Shown piece after piece: positions 35,463 to 44,954 of a DNA stretch of 64,000 bases. The translations under genes and the position numbers were made by a program. Where the stretch lies: NCBI GenBank assembly GCA_965267335.1, contig OZ253953.1:2666001-2730000 (forward strand), read 5' to 3'. How positions within the stretch are numbered: position 1 is the stretch's first letter; every line of letters starts with the position of its first letter. The notes beneath the pieces are model-generated. The model made no database searches. It worked only from the letters and a program-made list of their open reading frames with translations, and was not told where the DNA came from. This DNA comes from G965267335 sp965267335 (GTDB taxonomy: Bacteria > Bacteroidota > Bacteroidia > Cytophagales > JAAEPT01).

Positions 35463-38033
35463 ATGGCTGAAGGCGAGAATATAATCCCGATTAATATCGA
35501 GGAGGAAATGAAAGGTGCGTACATCGATTATTCGATGTCAGTAATCATTTCAAGAGCATTACCAGATGTAAGAGACGGATTAAAACCTGTGCACCGAAGG
35601 GTGTTGTATGGTATGGATGAGCTTGGGGTTAATTATAACAAACCCTATAAGAAGTGCGCCAGGATAGTTGGGGATGTATTAGGAAAGTATCACCCCCATG
35701 GTGACTCCTCGGTTTATGACACCATGGTTCGTATGGCTCAGGATTGGTCACTCAGGTATCCTCTGGTTGACGGTCAGGGTAACTACGGGTCAATTGATGG
35801 AGACTCTCCTGCGGCAATGCGATATACGGAGGCAAGGCTCAAAAGAATTGCTGAAGAAATGTTGGCGGATATTAAAAAGGATACAGTCGACTTCAGGCCC
35901 AACTATGATGACTCTAATGAAGAACCTTCTGTTCTTCCCTCAAGAATACCAAACCTTTTAGCTAACGGAGCCTCGGGTATTGCCGTGGGTATGGCGACTA
36001 ATATGGCTCCACATAACCTGGGGGAGGTAATCGATGGCACGATAGCTTATATAGACAATCGTGAGATTGAGATCACTGAATTGATGCAGTATATAAAAGC
36101 CCCGGATTTTCCTACTGGAGCTATCATTTATGGCTACCAGGGAGTAAAGGATGCTTTTGAAACGGGTAGAGGTCGTATAGTAATGCGTGCCAAGGCTAAT
36201 ATCGAAGAGAACGAGAAGAGCGGAAAAGCTCAAATCATTGTCTCAGAAATACCTTACCAGGTGAATAAGTGGGACATGATCAAGAAGACGGCCGCATTAG
36301 TCAATGAAAAGAAGATTGAAGGAATTTCCGAGATTAGAGATGAGTCGGATAGAAAAGGAATCAGAGTAGTTTACGAACTGAAGAGAGATGCCATTCCTAA
36401 TGTTGTTCTCAATACTCTTTTTAAGTATACTCAACTACAAACGTCTTTCAGTGTTAATAACATTGCTCTGGTGAAGGGTAAGCCGGAGATGCTCAATTTA
36501 AAAGACCTTATTTCCAATTTTGTTGAGCACAGACATGAGGTCGTGGTTCGTAGAACAGAATACGAGCTTAAAGAAGCTGAAAAGAGAGCTCATATTCTCG
36601 AGGGGTATATTATTGCACTCGACAATCTTGATGCGGTTATTGAATTGATAAGAAAGTCCAAAGACCCGGATACCGCTCAGGAGGGTTTAATGAAACAATT
36701 TAAGTTGAGTGAGATTCAGGCCAAAGCGATACTTGAAATGAGGCTTCAGCGTCTGACCGGTCTTGAAAGAGACAAAATCCAGAAGGAATACAAGGAGGTA
36801 ATGGACTTGATTGAGGATTTGAAGGACATTCTGGCCAACGAAGACCGTAGGATGGAAATCATCAAAGAGGAACTGATTGAAATCAGAGAAAGATATGGTG
36901 ATGACCGAAGATCTGAGATAGTGCATTCTGCTGATGATATTTCAATCGAAGATATGATCGCTGATGAGGATATGGTAATTACGATATCTCATGAAGGTTA
37001 TATCAAGCGTACTGCCTTAACGGAATATAGAACACAGTCTAGAGGAGGAGTAGGCTCAAAAGGAGCTGGTTCCAAGGACACCGATTTTACTGAGCACCTG
37101 TTCATAGCAAGTACACATAACTATCTGCTTGTATTTACAGATAAAGGGAAAGTATTCTGGCTAAAGGTGTATCAGATACCAGAGGGCTCCAAATCAGCCA
37201 AAGGGCGCCCTGTACAAAACGTGATTAACATCGAACAGGATGACTTTATTCGCTCGGTAATTAATGTAGAAAACCTCAAAGACGAGGAGTACATTAATAG
37301 TCACTATATCGTGATGTGCTCTAAACAAGGTATTATTAAGAAAACATTGCTTGAGGCCTATTCCAGACCTCGTACCAATGGTATTAATGCCATCACGATT
37401 AAGGAAGGCGATCAGCTGCTTGATGTTAAATTGACAGATGGTACGCATGACATAGTAATTGCGAAGCGAAGCGGAAAAGCAATTCGTTTCCCTGAAGAAA
37501 AGGTTCGGGGAATGGGTAGAACTGCAGCTGGTGTCAGAGGAGTAACCCTTGAAGGAAAAGATGATGTGGCTGTTGGTATGGTCACTCTGACAGGGGCTCC
37601 TGAAGAAAACTTATTAGTTGTATCTGAAAAAGGATATGGTAAGCGTTCTGATATTGATGACTACAGAATCACCAACCGTGGAGGTAAAGGTGTCAAAACA
37701 TTAAATGTGACGGATAAAACTGGCGCGCTTGTTGCTATTAAAGTAGTAACAGATACAGATCAGTTAATGATCATAAATCGTAGTGGTATTACGATTAGAA
37801 TGGAAGTGAGTTCGCTTAGGACGATGGGTAGAGCTACTCAAGGAGTGCGATTGATAAATCTCAAAGGAGATGATGAAATCTCATCTGTGGCGAAGATAGA
37901 GATGCTTGAAGGTGAAGAGAACCTGGATGATGAGACTGTCGAAGGAGTGAATGAACCGGAAACGGATACGGATGTACAGGACAACGAAACCGATACAGGT
38001 AACGATGAAAATGACAAAGAAGATAAATCATAA
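35463..38033 (+). CDS. gyrA: DNA gyrase subunit A
   Basis: 856 residues. The breakage-reunion domain has the catalytic Tyr121 in AMRYTEARL and the quinolone-determining region HPHGDSSVYDTMVRMAQ, in which Ser82 and Asp86 fill the E. coli Ser83/Asp87 positions, the usual sensitive residues. The C-terminal beta-pinwheel (about 510-800) has repeats such as SRGGVGSKGA, GRTAAGVRGV and GRATQGVRLI. The GyrA box is QSRGGVG rather than the Q-x-RGGKG form, as often in Bacteroidetes. A strongly acidic tail (about 815-856) follows. GyrA with GyrB introduces negative supercoils. The 3' end overlaps the TPR gene start. Confidence 0.97.
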   Translation: MAEGENIIPINIEEEMKGAYIDYSMSVIISRALPDVRDGLKPVHRRVLYGMDELGVNYNKPYKKCARIVGDVLGKYHPHGDSSVYDTMVRMAQDWSLRYPLVDGQGNYGSIDGDSPAAMRYTEARLKRIAEEMLADIKKDTVDFRPNYDDSNEEPSVLPSRIPNLLANGASGIAVGMATNMAPHNLGEVIDGTIAYIDNREIEITELMQYIKAPDFPTGAIIYGYQGVKDAFETGRGRIVMRAKANIEENEKSGKAQIIVSEIPYQVNKWDMIKKTAALVNEKKIEGISEIRDESDRKGIRVVYELKRDAIPNVVLNTLFKYTQLQTSFSVNNIALVKGKPEMLNLKDLISNFVEHRHEVVVRRTEYELKEAEKRAHILEGYIIALDNLDAVIELIRKSKDPDTAQEGLMKQFKLSEIQAKAILEMRLQRLTGLERDKIQKEYKEVMDLIEDLKDILANEDRRMEIIKEELIEIRERYGDDRRSEIVHSADDISIEDMIADEDMVITISHEGYIKRTALTEYRTQSRGGVGSKGAGSKDTDFTEHLFIASTHNYLLVFTDKGKVFWLKVYQIPEGSKSAKGRPVQNVINIEQDDFIRSVINVENLKDEEYINSHYIVMCSKQGIIKKTLLEAYSRPRTNGINAITIKEGDQLLDVKLTDGTHDIVIAKRSGKAIRFPEEKVRGMGRTAAGVRGVTLEGKDDVAVGMVTLTGAPEENLLVVSEKGYGKRSDIDDYRITNRGGKGVKTLNVTDKTGALVAIKVVTDTDQLMIINRSGITIRMEVSSLRTMGRATQGVRLINLKGDDEISSVAKIEMLEGEENLDDETVEGVNEPETDTDVQDNETDTGNDENDKEDKS

Positions 38034-39051
38034 AAGATTGGTTAAGAACCTTTTGAGTTTATTAGAATTCAAAAACACTTTAAGAATGGTCACTGCAGTA
38101 TTTGTGGTGACTATTTTCGTTTATAGTTCAGGCTATTCGCAGAAATCAGAAATCAATAATATTAACCTGTATATCGAACAAGGTGAATATGAACAGGCTA
38201 AGGAAATAGCTTATCAGCTCCTTAATAACACTGAAGTTTCTCAAACCGCAGAGGTGAGTTACTATGTTGGGAAAGCACTTTATGAGTATGTAAAGCAAGA
38301 TGGGCAAGAAAACAACGAAGACTTTAGAAAGAATGTACTAGACGCACAAAAGGCCTTTGCAAAATGTTTGGAGTTAGATGATGAAGCAGTTTATACAGCA
38401 CAATGTCTAACCAGGCAGGAGGGTTTAGTTGCTATAGTGCAGAACAAGGCAATAGAGCCTTACAAGGGAAAGCAGTATGAAAAAGCTCTAATGTTATTTG
38501 AGATACTGATCGAACTCAATCCGGTGGCTAATAATTACAAATTGGCAGCGGTGAGTGCTGATGCATTGGGGCAGAAACAAAAGGCGCTTGACTATTTTAC
38601 AACACTTGTGGAGAAAGAAAAGCAGGAAATAAATGTTTATAAACGAATGGTGAAGCTGGCCGCTGAGTTAAAATTAAACGATGAAAAGCAATCTGCGTAT
38701 CTCGATATAGCAATGAAGGCTTACCCATTGGAGCCAGCTTTTTTACATGATCAGGTAGCGATCGAACAAAATTCAGAGAATCCAAACCCGGTAGTAATAT
38801 TAGGACTTTATGAGAAAATCCTTGAATTAGATTCATCAGATGTGGTGGTACTATTTAATATTGGGGTGATATACTACAATAACGCTGCTTTAAGTTTCAA
38901 TAAGGGCAAAAAGGAAGAGGCAAAGACTTATTGGAATAAAGCAAAGGAATATTGGGAGAGAGCCTATGAATTAGACCCGTCAGACGCAGATACCAAAAAC
39001 TACCTGAATGATGTATATTCAAAGCTAGGGGAGGAAACGAGAAAAGATTGA
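38011..39051 (+). CDS. Secreted tetratricopeptide-repeat protein
   Basis: About 346 residues from ATG 38011; ATG 38005 and 38086 are alternatives, and the frame extends further into the gyrA tail. The hydrophobic stretch VTAVFVVTIFVYSSGYSQ is the signal core. TPR-like helical pairs run through about 60-340 (AYQLLNNTEVSQTAEVSYYVGKAL, EKALMLFEILIELNP, EYWERAYELDPSDADTKNYL). TPR proteins mediate protein-protein contacts. The gene overlaps gyrA by about 23 bp and seems co-transcribed with it. The family often occurs next to gyrA in Bacteroidetes, but its role is unknown. Confidence 0.8.
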   Translation: MTKKINHKRLVKNLLSLLEFKNTLRMVTAVFVVTIFVYSSGYSQKSEINNINLYIEQGEYEQAKEIAYQLLNNTEVSQTAEVSYYVGKALYEYVKQDGQENNEDFRKNVLDAQKAFAKCLELDDEAVYTAQCLTRQEGLVAIVQNKAIEPYKGKQYEKALMLFEILIELNPVANNYKLAAVSADALGQKQKALDYFTTLVEKEKQEINVYKRMVKLAAELKLNDEKQSAYLDIAMKAYPLEPAFLHDQVAIEQNSENPNPVVILGLYEKILELDSSDVVVLFNIGVIYYNNAALSFNKGKKEEAKTYWNKAKEYWERAYELDPSDADTKNYLNDVYSKLGEETRKD

Positions 39052-39059
39052 ATTGGTTG

Positions 39060-40427
39060 TTACTTTTTCTGTAAGCTAGTCATATCCAACATATAAATGT
39101 CATAGTGCCCATAGCTATCTTCATGGTGAGTGGAGAAATAGGCTGTTTTATTGTCATGTGAGATCACGAAGAACAGCTCATCATTAGCTGTATTGATCGG
39201 GAAGCCCATGTTTTCAGCTTTCGACCAGGTTTTGGACTCTTCATCATACGTAGACTTGAACAGATCATATCCACCAATCGAATTATGACCCTTGGAACTG
39301 AAATATAGGGTTTTACCGTCTGGTGATATAAAGGGTGATTCTTCATTGTATGGTGTGTTAATTTTATCTCCTAAATTGACAGGATGAGACCATTCCCCTT
39401 TTTTATTCTTAGTAGCCAGGTATATATCTCTTTCTCCTTGGCCTCCGGGGCGATCACTGACAAAAAAGAACTTTGAACCATCATCAGAGATACTTCCTCC
39501 AGCTTCAAAGTGAGTAGTGTTGATGTGATGATGCATTTTCTTTGGTTCAGACCAATCTGTTCCTTCCCATTTACTCTCCCAGATATCACCCGTATGAAGT
39601 TCGTTTTCCTTATAGATAAAAAGATGTTGTCCGTCAGGTGAAATTCCTGAGGCAGACTCATGATGATCGGTGTTTATTTTTGGGCTTATCTTTTTCGCTT
39701 TTGACCATTTGCCTGAAATCAAGACAGAAATATATATATCCTCCATGTACATATTATCATCGTTTGGGTCTTTCACATTTCCGGTGGAGTTTGGTCTACG
39801 TGAAGTAAAAACCATAGTATTTCCATCCATAGATAATACAGGGGCATAGTCAGGATATTCGCTATTGATGTTGAGTCCAAGGTTATGCATTACTATCCCA
39901 CTAAGCGGGGTCTTTATGAGTTCCATTCCGTTTTTGGCCTCTCTGATGAGGTGATTAACAATGGCAAATTCCTTATCATGAACCTTTTTGTGCTTAGGGT
40001 CAACTTTGGTTTTAAACTTTTCATAATAAGTTATGGCAGTTTCAAAGTCATGGTGCAGATGATGAGCTCGTGCTAAATTGAAATCCAGGTCTAGGGATAT
40101 ATACTTGTTATGAACGTTAGTGGTGATATGAGGTGTTGTGTTCCTTTTAAAGCCCAGCTGCTCTGCTTTTTTAAAATAGGGAAGGGCTTTTTCCTGATGA
40201 AGCGAGTGCATATAGCAAATGCCAATTCTGTAATTGTAATCGGGGTTTGCGAGTTCTTGTTTGCTCAGAGCGATGTAGAGATCCAGTGCTTCGGAGTAAT
40301 TTTTTTCTTCGAACTTCTGATTTGCTGACTCACTAATTTTGTTAGTGTTATCAGTAGTAGATTGGGAGTGAGACAATGAAAGTGTGAAGCTGTTGATCAG
40401 CAGTAGTAAGCAGGCTCTTTTATACAT
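39060..40427 (-). CDS. TPR and PD40 (WD40-like) protein, PorE-like without OmpA domain
   Basis: 455 residues with a signal peptide (about 1-22). The N-terminal part has TPR repeats (FEEKNYSEALDLYIALSKQE and EKALPYFKKAEQLGF). The C-terminal part (about 185-450) is a PD40 beta-propeller: repeated blades such as DYAPVLSMDGNTMVFTSRRP, SPDGQHLFIYKEN, SDDGSKFFFVSDRPGGQGERD and SPDGKTLYFSSKGH. The architecture resembles the T9SS protein PorE and other OmpA-linked PD40 proteins, but the peptidoglycan-binding OmpA domain is missing. Only 8 bp separate its stop from that of the TPR gene on the other strand. Confidence 0.85.
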   Translation of the reverse strand: MYKRACLLLLINSFTLSLSHSQSTTDNTNKISESANQKFEEKNYSEALDLYIALSKQELANPDYNYRIGICYMHSLHQEKALPYFKKAEQLGFKRNTTPHITTNVHNKYISLDLDFNLARAHHLHHDFETAITYYEKFKTKVDPKHKKVHDKEFAIVNHLIREAKNGMELIKTPLSGIVMHNLGLNINSEYPDYAPVLSMDGNTMVFTSRRPNSTGNVKDPNDDNMYMEDIYISVLISGKWSKAKKISPKINTDHHESASGISPDGQHLFIYKENELHTGDIWESKWEGTDWSEPKKMHHHINTTHFEAGGSISDDGSKFFFVSDRPGGQGERDIYLATKNKKGEWSHPVNLGDKINTPYNEESPFISPDGKTLYFSSKGHNSIGGYDLFKSTYDEESKTWSKAENMGFPINTANDELFFVISHDNKTAYFSTHHEDSYGHYDIYMLDMTSLQKK

Positions 40428-41048
40428 AATCTTGTTTTCGAGATAGGAACCAGAAGTTATATATTTTCTTTTGAAAATACAATAGAAATGGGTCAGTAGC
40501 TTTCCTGCTTCAAGATGTGATCAAATGAAGTATTCTTAATAATAATATTGCGGCTTACACTGTCTTAGCTAAAACAATACCAAAGCAAGCTTGATACGAT
40601 ACTTAGCAGAACAGTTAAAATTAACGTGCGCATAGCCAGGTAAATTAAATAGTTCATAAATGGACTCGGAACTATATCTCTTTCAGCACGAATTATCTAG
40701 GTCTTATATAAAGATAAGCATAAAAACGGTTCCCTGTATAAATAATTGGTAAACAATATGTTAACAGGATATTGTCTTCTTAGGTATACCGAAAATACTC
40801 GGTAAACATGAGTAATATATTTTACGCTGTTATAGGTACATCATCCAAATTAGGCTGGATATGACACTAGCAAAAATGCTGTATATCATTATTTTCATGG
40901 CAAAAGTCATTTTAAAAAATTAGCTGATTTATTAATATATATTATTAATAATCAATAGGTAACCAATAATGTATGTACTAATAACGTGCCAAATGTTGTG
41001 TGATTGTCTTAGATGAAGGGCTTAACGAGATAAGTTCGTTCTCCATGA
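40428..41048. other. 621-bp AT-rich intergenic region
   Basis: The region lies between two minus-strand genes. It holds an AT palindrome (TTATTAATA-TATAT-TATTAATAA, 40929-40951) and a 6-bp inverted repeat TACCGA/TCGGTA (40787-40804). I see no open reading frame of note and no RNA gene. The promoter of the PD40 gene should be near 40430-40500. Confidence 0.55.
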
Positions 41049-44000
41049 CTATTTCTGAAGCTTAATAACTGATGTGCCTCGGTGCGTGCTGACTTTAAGT
41101 AGGTATGTGCCTGAAGCCAGATTTTCGGTGTGAAGTGAAAATTGATTTGTACCGATGCCAAGAGAGCTATGCTGACTCATAATTTCCTTTCCATCCAGGG
41201 TCCATAGAGAAATATCGACTTCATCTATCTCTTCTTTATCAATTATAACGGTGATGCCATTGGTAAAGGGATTTGGGAAAGCATTTATAACTTCATGCTC
41301 TTCTCGCAGTGCAACCGATCTAATCTCTGAATATGAACCAAATCCATCGAAATCCATCTGTTTGAGTCTGTAATAGAGGATTGTGGAGTTCTGATCAAAG
41401 GCTTCCAAATCCTGGAAAGCATAATGTGAAATTTGCGGGGCATTAATGGCTTTGATGAAGCCAATATCTTCAAAATTTGCTCCATTTTTTGAGCGCTGGA
41501 CAATATACTCCATTGTTTCTTCGTCTTCTATGGACGACCATGATAAATCAACATGATGTGATTGTGCTTCCGCATCAAAAGCAAGCCATTCGACTGGTAG
41601 TGGGTTACCATTAGTAGATCCCAAGGTAAAGGGGCTATAGGTATCAATGATAACGCTATTAAAGATGCCTATTCCGCTCTCTCCTCCATGTCCCTCATCT
41701 TTCCAGCGATTGCTGGCAGACGCTTTGTCAGTCCAATGAGCCACAACCAAATCAGGTGCTGATGAAATTCCACAGCTTCGAACGGGGTGATAACTTAAAT
41801 GTACACTAAGGGCGGTTCCTGTGTTAACTTCTTGATCTAATAGCCAGTATTCACAATTACTTACGTTCTCAATGGAAGCGTCCTTTACACTAGTGGAATA
41901 TGGTGCTCCAGGATCTAATGTGTTAACATTATTAGGTGACTGATGGAAATAACGACAAGAAAACTCATCATCCGAATTGCCGCCACCTCCAAACTCTATA
42001 CTCATTGCTGCAGCATATCCATCATCTCCAACGGGAAAAACAAAATCTGAATTCCCGACTTTATGAACCGGACCATCGATATGACTATTATCAGAAGGAA
42101 GGCCTGAACTACTCGTATAATCCATGATTAATTTATGGTCAGCCACATCCTGAAGGTGCATTACTCCGTTGGTTAATGTAAGGGTACCATCCATATATAT
42201 ATCGGTATTTTGCACAATAATTCCTGCAGCGGATGAGTTAGTTAACGTTAAATCATGGAATCCTAAGGTATTGGTCAATGTGTTTCCTGGCACATTAAAT
42301 GTTAGCGACCATGACTCAAGAGTACCAACATCTCCAGTATAGTCATCTTTATAGTATAATGTCCAATTACCGACTACCGTGCCCGTGTGAGTGCTAAAAA
42401 GTTCTTCCGGTTGATAATCTCCACTTAGATTGGCAAATCCGCCAGGAAGCGTATTCGGAGATGAATCAATAAAGGTAACATTGTCATAATCATTGCCCGA
42501 GCCACCGTTATCTCGTGATAGAGTGATGAAATTTCCATCCGGTGCCTGAAGCACCAAATCGAGATCATCATTGTATGTATGAGTAATATCAACAGTACAA
42601 GAAAGTAAACTACTGACACCAGCCGGTGCGGTTATCGTGTTGGTTTGCCAAGTATTGTTGTCTGGAATTGCAACGGATATTACACCACTTGATGTTGAGC
42701 TGGTTGTCGATGTAGTTGTAGTACTACCCGTATTAGAAACAAAAATGTTCTGGTTACCTCTGATGGTTGTAAGTGAAGTTGAGCCAGGAGTCCATGTTCC
42801 TGTATTAGAGATATTACTTCTGAAGTCAATGTCAGTATTATTTCCGGAAAAATCAAAGTCTCCTTGATTGTCAAATTCCCCTACAACCGTTAGTTCTGTA
42901 GTGCCATTGGTCAGATTCATGGATCCTTGATTAGCTAAGTTTCCAAACGCACTTAATGTTCGGGTTGCATTGAAATTCAAGTTGCTGCCTGAATGAATTA
43001 ACAGATCATTTGTACTGCCATTTGAAGTTAAAGTTACAGTATGGTTGTCCAGACAGCCAATTACAACATCTGTTGAAGGATTAGGGGTTGATCCGCTTGA
43101 CCATGTTCCGGTATTATTCCAGTTGCCCGATGTAATGGATTGAGTCATCCCGGTTGGAGCTGTAGTTACTATTACGTTTGAGCCTGTCATTCCAGACACT
43201 TGACCTTCTGTATAAGAGAATACTTTAAATACATATTGCGTGTTGGGACTGAGGCCAGTAATTACTGCCGTTGTACTGTTAGCACCTGCGGTAGTATATC
43301 TGCTAAAAGTTGTGCCTCCATCAGTAGACCCGTACACTACAAAACCTAGTTCATTAGTAGAATTGTCGGTCCAGTCTAGTCTAAGAGCATAAGCGCCAAG
43401 GCAAGAGGAGGTAAGGTCAGAAGGGTTTCCATCTGGAGCAACAGACTCCATGGTGTATATTTTACGGCTACCATCTGTTAATGAATTTACGTTTGCAATA
43501 GTACCTGTTCCAGCTGGTGTATAATCTTCTGGAGCATTATAGGAGAATGAATCGTCAGATACATCAATGGTTAAGCGCTCTCCGTTGTCATTGTCTGTTT
43601 GAAAACCTGCAGAAATGGTACCAGTCGGAGTGGTATTAATTCTTACCTGATCGTATATCAGCTCAATATAAGAGTTGGTTTCGTAAATCTTTACTTGAGT
43701 GGTAACATCAATCGTTCCGGAAGTTTTAGGGGCTGACATATTTTGAAATTCAATAGTGACATGTCGGTTAGGGTAGGTCCCAAATTCTTTATAATGGATT
43801 TTTCCAGAGGCACTTGTCGCCATTTCTCCACCGGCACCACTTTCATTAATAGCAAATGCAGAAATTCTACGGCTGTTGTTAATATCACCAACGTTGTTAG
43901 CACCTGCAGGAAATGCATCTGTGGTGTTGCCAAACCATATAATACCATTAGTAGAAACTTTTAGCGAATTCCAGAACTCTCCCATAAATAGAAAATCCAT

Positions 44001-44195
44001 ATTGAATGTTTGGAATGTAGGGGTATAAGTCCCGTCATTGTTATTGGGGCCAACAATCGTGGTTGAGCCAGTCATGTCATCGAAACTTCCGTTGGAAGTG
44101 GCAACCATGGTATAATTCGTTGAAGTCTGCGCTAAGGACAAATGCAATAATCCGAAGCACAGTATTGCAATCAAGCATGTGGTGTATCCTTTCAT
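41049..44195 (-). CDS. P-domain and fibronectin type III protein with T9SS sorting domain
   Basis: 1048 residues from ATG 44195, chosen for its signal peptide (MKGYTTCLIAILCFGLLHLSLAQ); 13 codons more lie upstream. Domains: an N-terminal beta-sandwich, nidogen-like (about 20-250, FYKEFGTYPNRHVTIEFQN area); fibronectin type III (about 255-345, LRLDWTDNSTNELGFVVY); a beta-helix-like part (GNWNNTGTWSSG); a proprotein-convertase P domain (about 500-630, ISVAIPDNNTW, SLTFNVPG); and a type A sorting domain (about 970-1048). P domains usually follow subtilisin proteases; no protease domain is present here. The protein is probably surface exposed; ligand unknown. Confidence 0.85.
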   Translation of the reverse strand: MKGYTTCLIAILCFGLLHLSLAQTSTNYTMVATSNGSFDDMTGSTTIVGPNNNDGTYTPTFQTFNMDFLFMGEFWNSLKVSTNGIIWFGNTTDAFPAGANNVGDINNSRRISAFAINESGAGGEMATSASGKIHYKEFGTYPNRHVTIEFQNMSAPKTSGTIDVTTQVKIYETNSYIELIYDQVRINTTPTGTISAGFQTDNDNGERLTIDVSDDSFSYNAPEDYTPAGTGTIANVNSLTDGSRKIYTMESVAPDGNPSDLTSSCLGAYALRLDWTDNSTNELGFVVYGSTDGGTTFSRYTTAGANSTTAVITGLSPNTQYVFKVFSYTEGQVSGMTGSNVIVTTAPTGMTQSITSGNWNNTGTWSSGSTPNPSTDVVIGCLDNHTVTLTSNGSTNDLLIHSGSNLNFNATRTLSAFGNLANQGSMNLTNGTTELTVVGEFDNQGDFDFSGNNTDIDFRSNISNTGTWTPGSTSLTTIRGNQNIFVSNTGSTTTTSTTSSTSSGVISVAIPDNNTWQTNTITAPAGVSSLLSCTVDITHTYNDDLDLVLQAPDGNFITLSRDNGGSGNDYDNVTFIDSSPNTLPGGFANLSGDYQPEELFSTHTGTVVGNWTLYYKDDYTGDVGTLESWSLTFNVPGNTLTNTLGFHDLTLTNSSAAGIIVQNTDIYMDGTLTLTNGVMHLQDVADHKLIMDYTSSSGLPSDNSHIDGPVHKVGNSDFVFPVGDDGYAAAMSIEFGGGGNSDDEFSCRYFHQSPNNVNTLDPGAPYSTSVKDASIENVSNCEYWLLDQEVNTGTALSVHLSYHPVRSCGISSAPDLVVAHWTDKASASNRWKDEGHGGESGIGIFNSVIIDTYSPFTLGSTNGNPLPVEWLAFDAEAQSHHVDLSWSSIEDEETMEYIVQRSKNGANFEDIGFIKAINAPQISHYAFQDLEAFDQNSTILYYRLKQMDFDGFGSYSEIRSVALREEHEVINAFPNPFTNGITVIIDKEEIDEVDISLWTLDGKEIMSQHSSLGIGTNQFSLHTENLASGTYLLKVSTHRGTSVIKLQK

Positions 44196-44361
44196 GTTTC
44201 CAAGATTAAGAAGTAAACGCTCAATAAGTCCCATTCAATTTTCGCGGCTAATTGAATAGGGTAGTGGGCAAACCCATTGAAAAGCATTGGGTTGCGGCAT
44301 GTTTATATACGATCAGTAAGTATTTTTGGTTATCGAAGGCTAATGATTTCTTTTAGTAATT

Positions 44362-44727
44362 TTAGGAAAATACCATAGTAGACAGTTTTTCATTAAGGGC
44401 TGTCATAGCTTCATGGGCTTCCTGCGCAGTTTTTTTGATACTTATAAAGGTTTGCCAGGTGTCACCATTGAAATAGTTTATGATTAAGTCAACTTCTGAA
44501 CCGTTATCTGAAGAGTTCCTGGTAAAGGCCAGTAAAGGAGGCTTTTCATTTTTTAGTAAATCTATTGGGATGTGATTGGAGTGATCGGTTTTTATTCTTC
44601 CCAGAAAGATGCCTTCCTGATTGAGTGTGATTCGTTTTGTTTTTAACCCATGTCGAATCTGAAGTTCAATGGATTTTCCGGGTTGAAAATTCTTAATAGA
44701 GATGCTGCCGTACTTTTCTTTGCTCAT
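44362..44727 (-). CDS. Hypothetical cytoplasmic protein
   Basis: 121 residues without signal peptide. Beta-rich N-terminal two-thirds and a C-terminal helix (KKTAQEAHEAMTALNEKLSTM). No motif I recognise. It is isolated between larger secreted-protein genes; the coding bias and clear length suggest a real gene. Confidence 0.55.
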   Translation of the reverse strand: MSKEKYGSISIKNFQPGKSIELQIRHGLKTKRITLNQEGIFLGRIKTDHSNHIPIDLLKNEKPPLLAFTRNSSDNGSEVDLIINYFNGDTWQTFISIKKTAQEAHEAMTALNEKLSTMVFS

Positions 44728-44889
44728 AATTCTATCGAAATTTTGAATGCGACAAAGGTGGATTATCTGAATAACTATTTACTTAAGAATGCTTATCTAC
44801 TGGAATCTGGATTGACTTTATATACGAGGAAAAGTGAAATAAGATATAATGGGATGTCTGTATATGAATCAAAATAGAAAGGAGCTAAG

Positions 44890-44925
44890 TGAAAAGTGGT
44901 TGTTACAGAAGAGTAACAACCACTT
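44890..44925 (-). terminator. Rho-independent terminator of the LamG lipoprotein gene
   Basis: A perfect 13-bp stem (AAGTGGTTGTTAC / GTAACAACCACTT) with an AGAAGA loop lies 30 bp after the stop of the minus-strand LamG gene. On the minus strand it is followed by TTTTC. Confidence 0.85.
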
Positions 44926-44954
44926 ATTTCAGCAAAATAATCAAAGGGGAAGTT

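Noticed and set aside
40929..40951. AT-only palindrome TTATTAATA-TATAT-TATTAATAA
   Set aside because: In such AT-rich spacer DNA palindromes arise easily, and there is no other sign of an origin or element.
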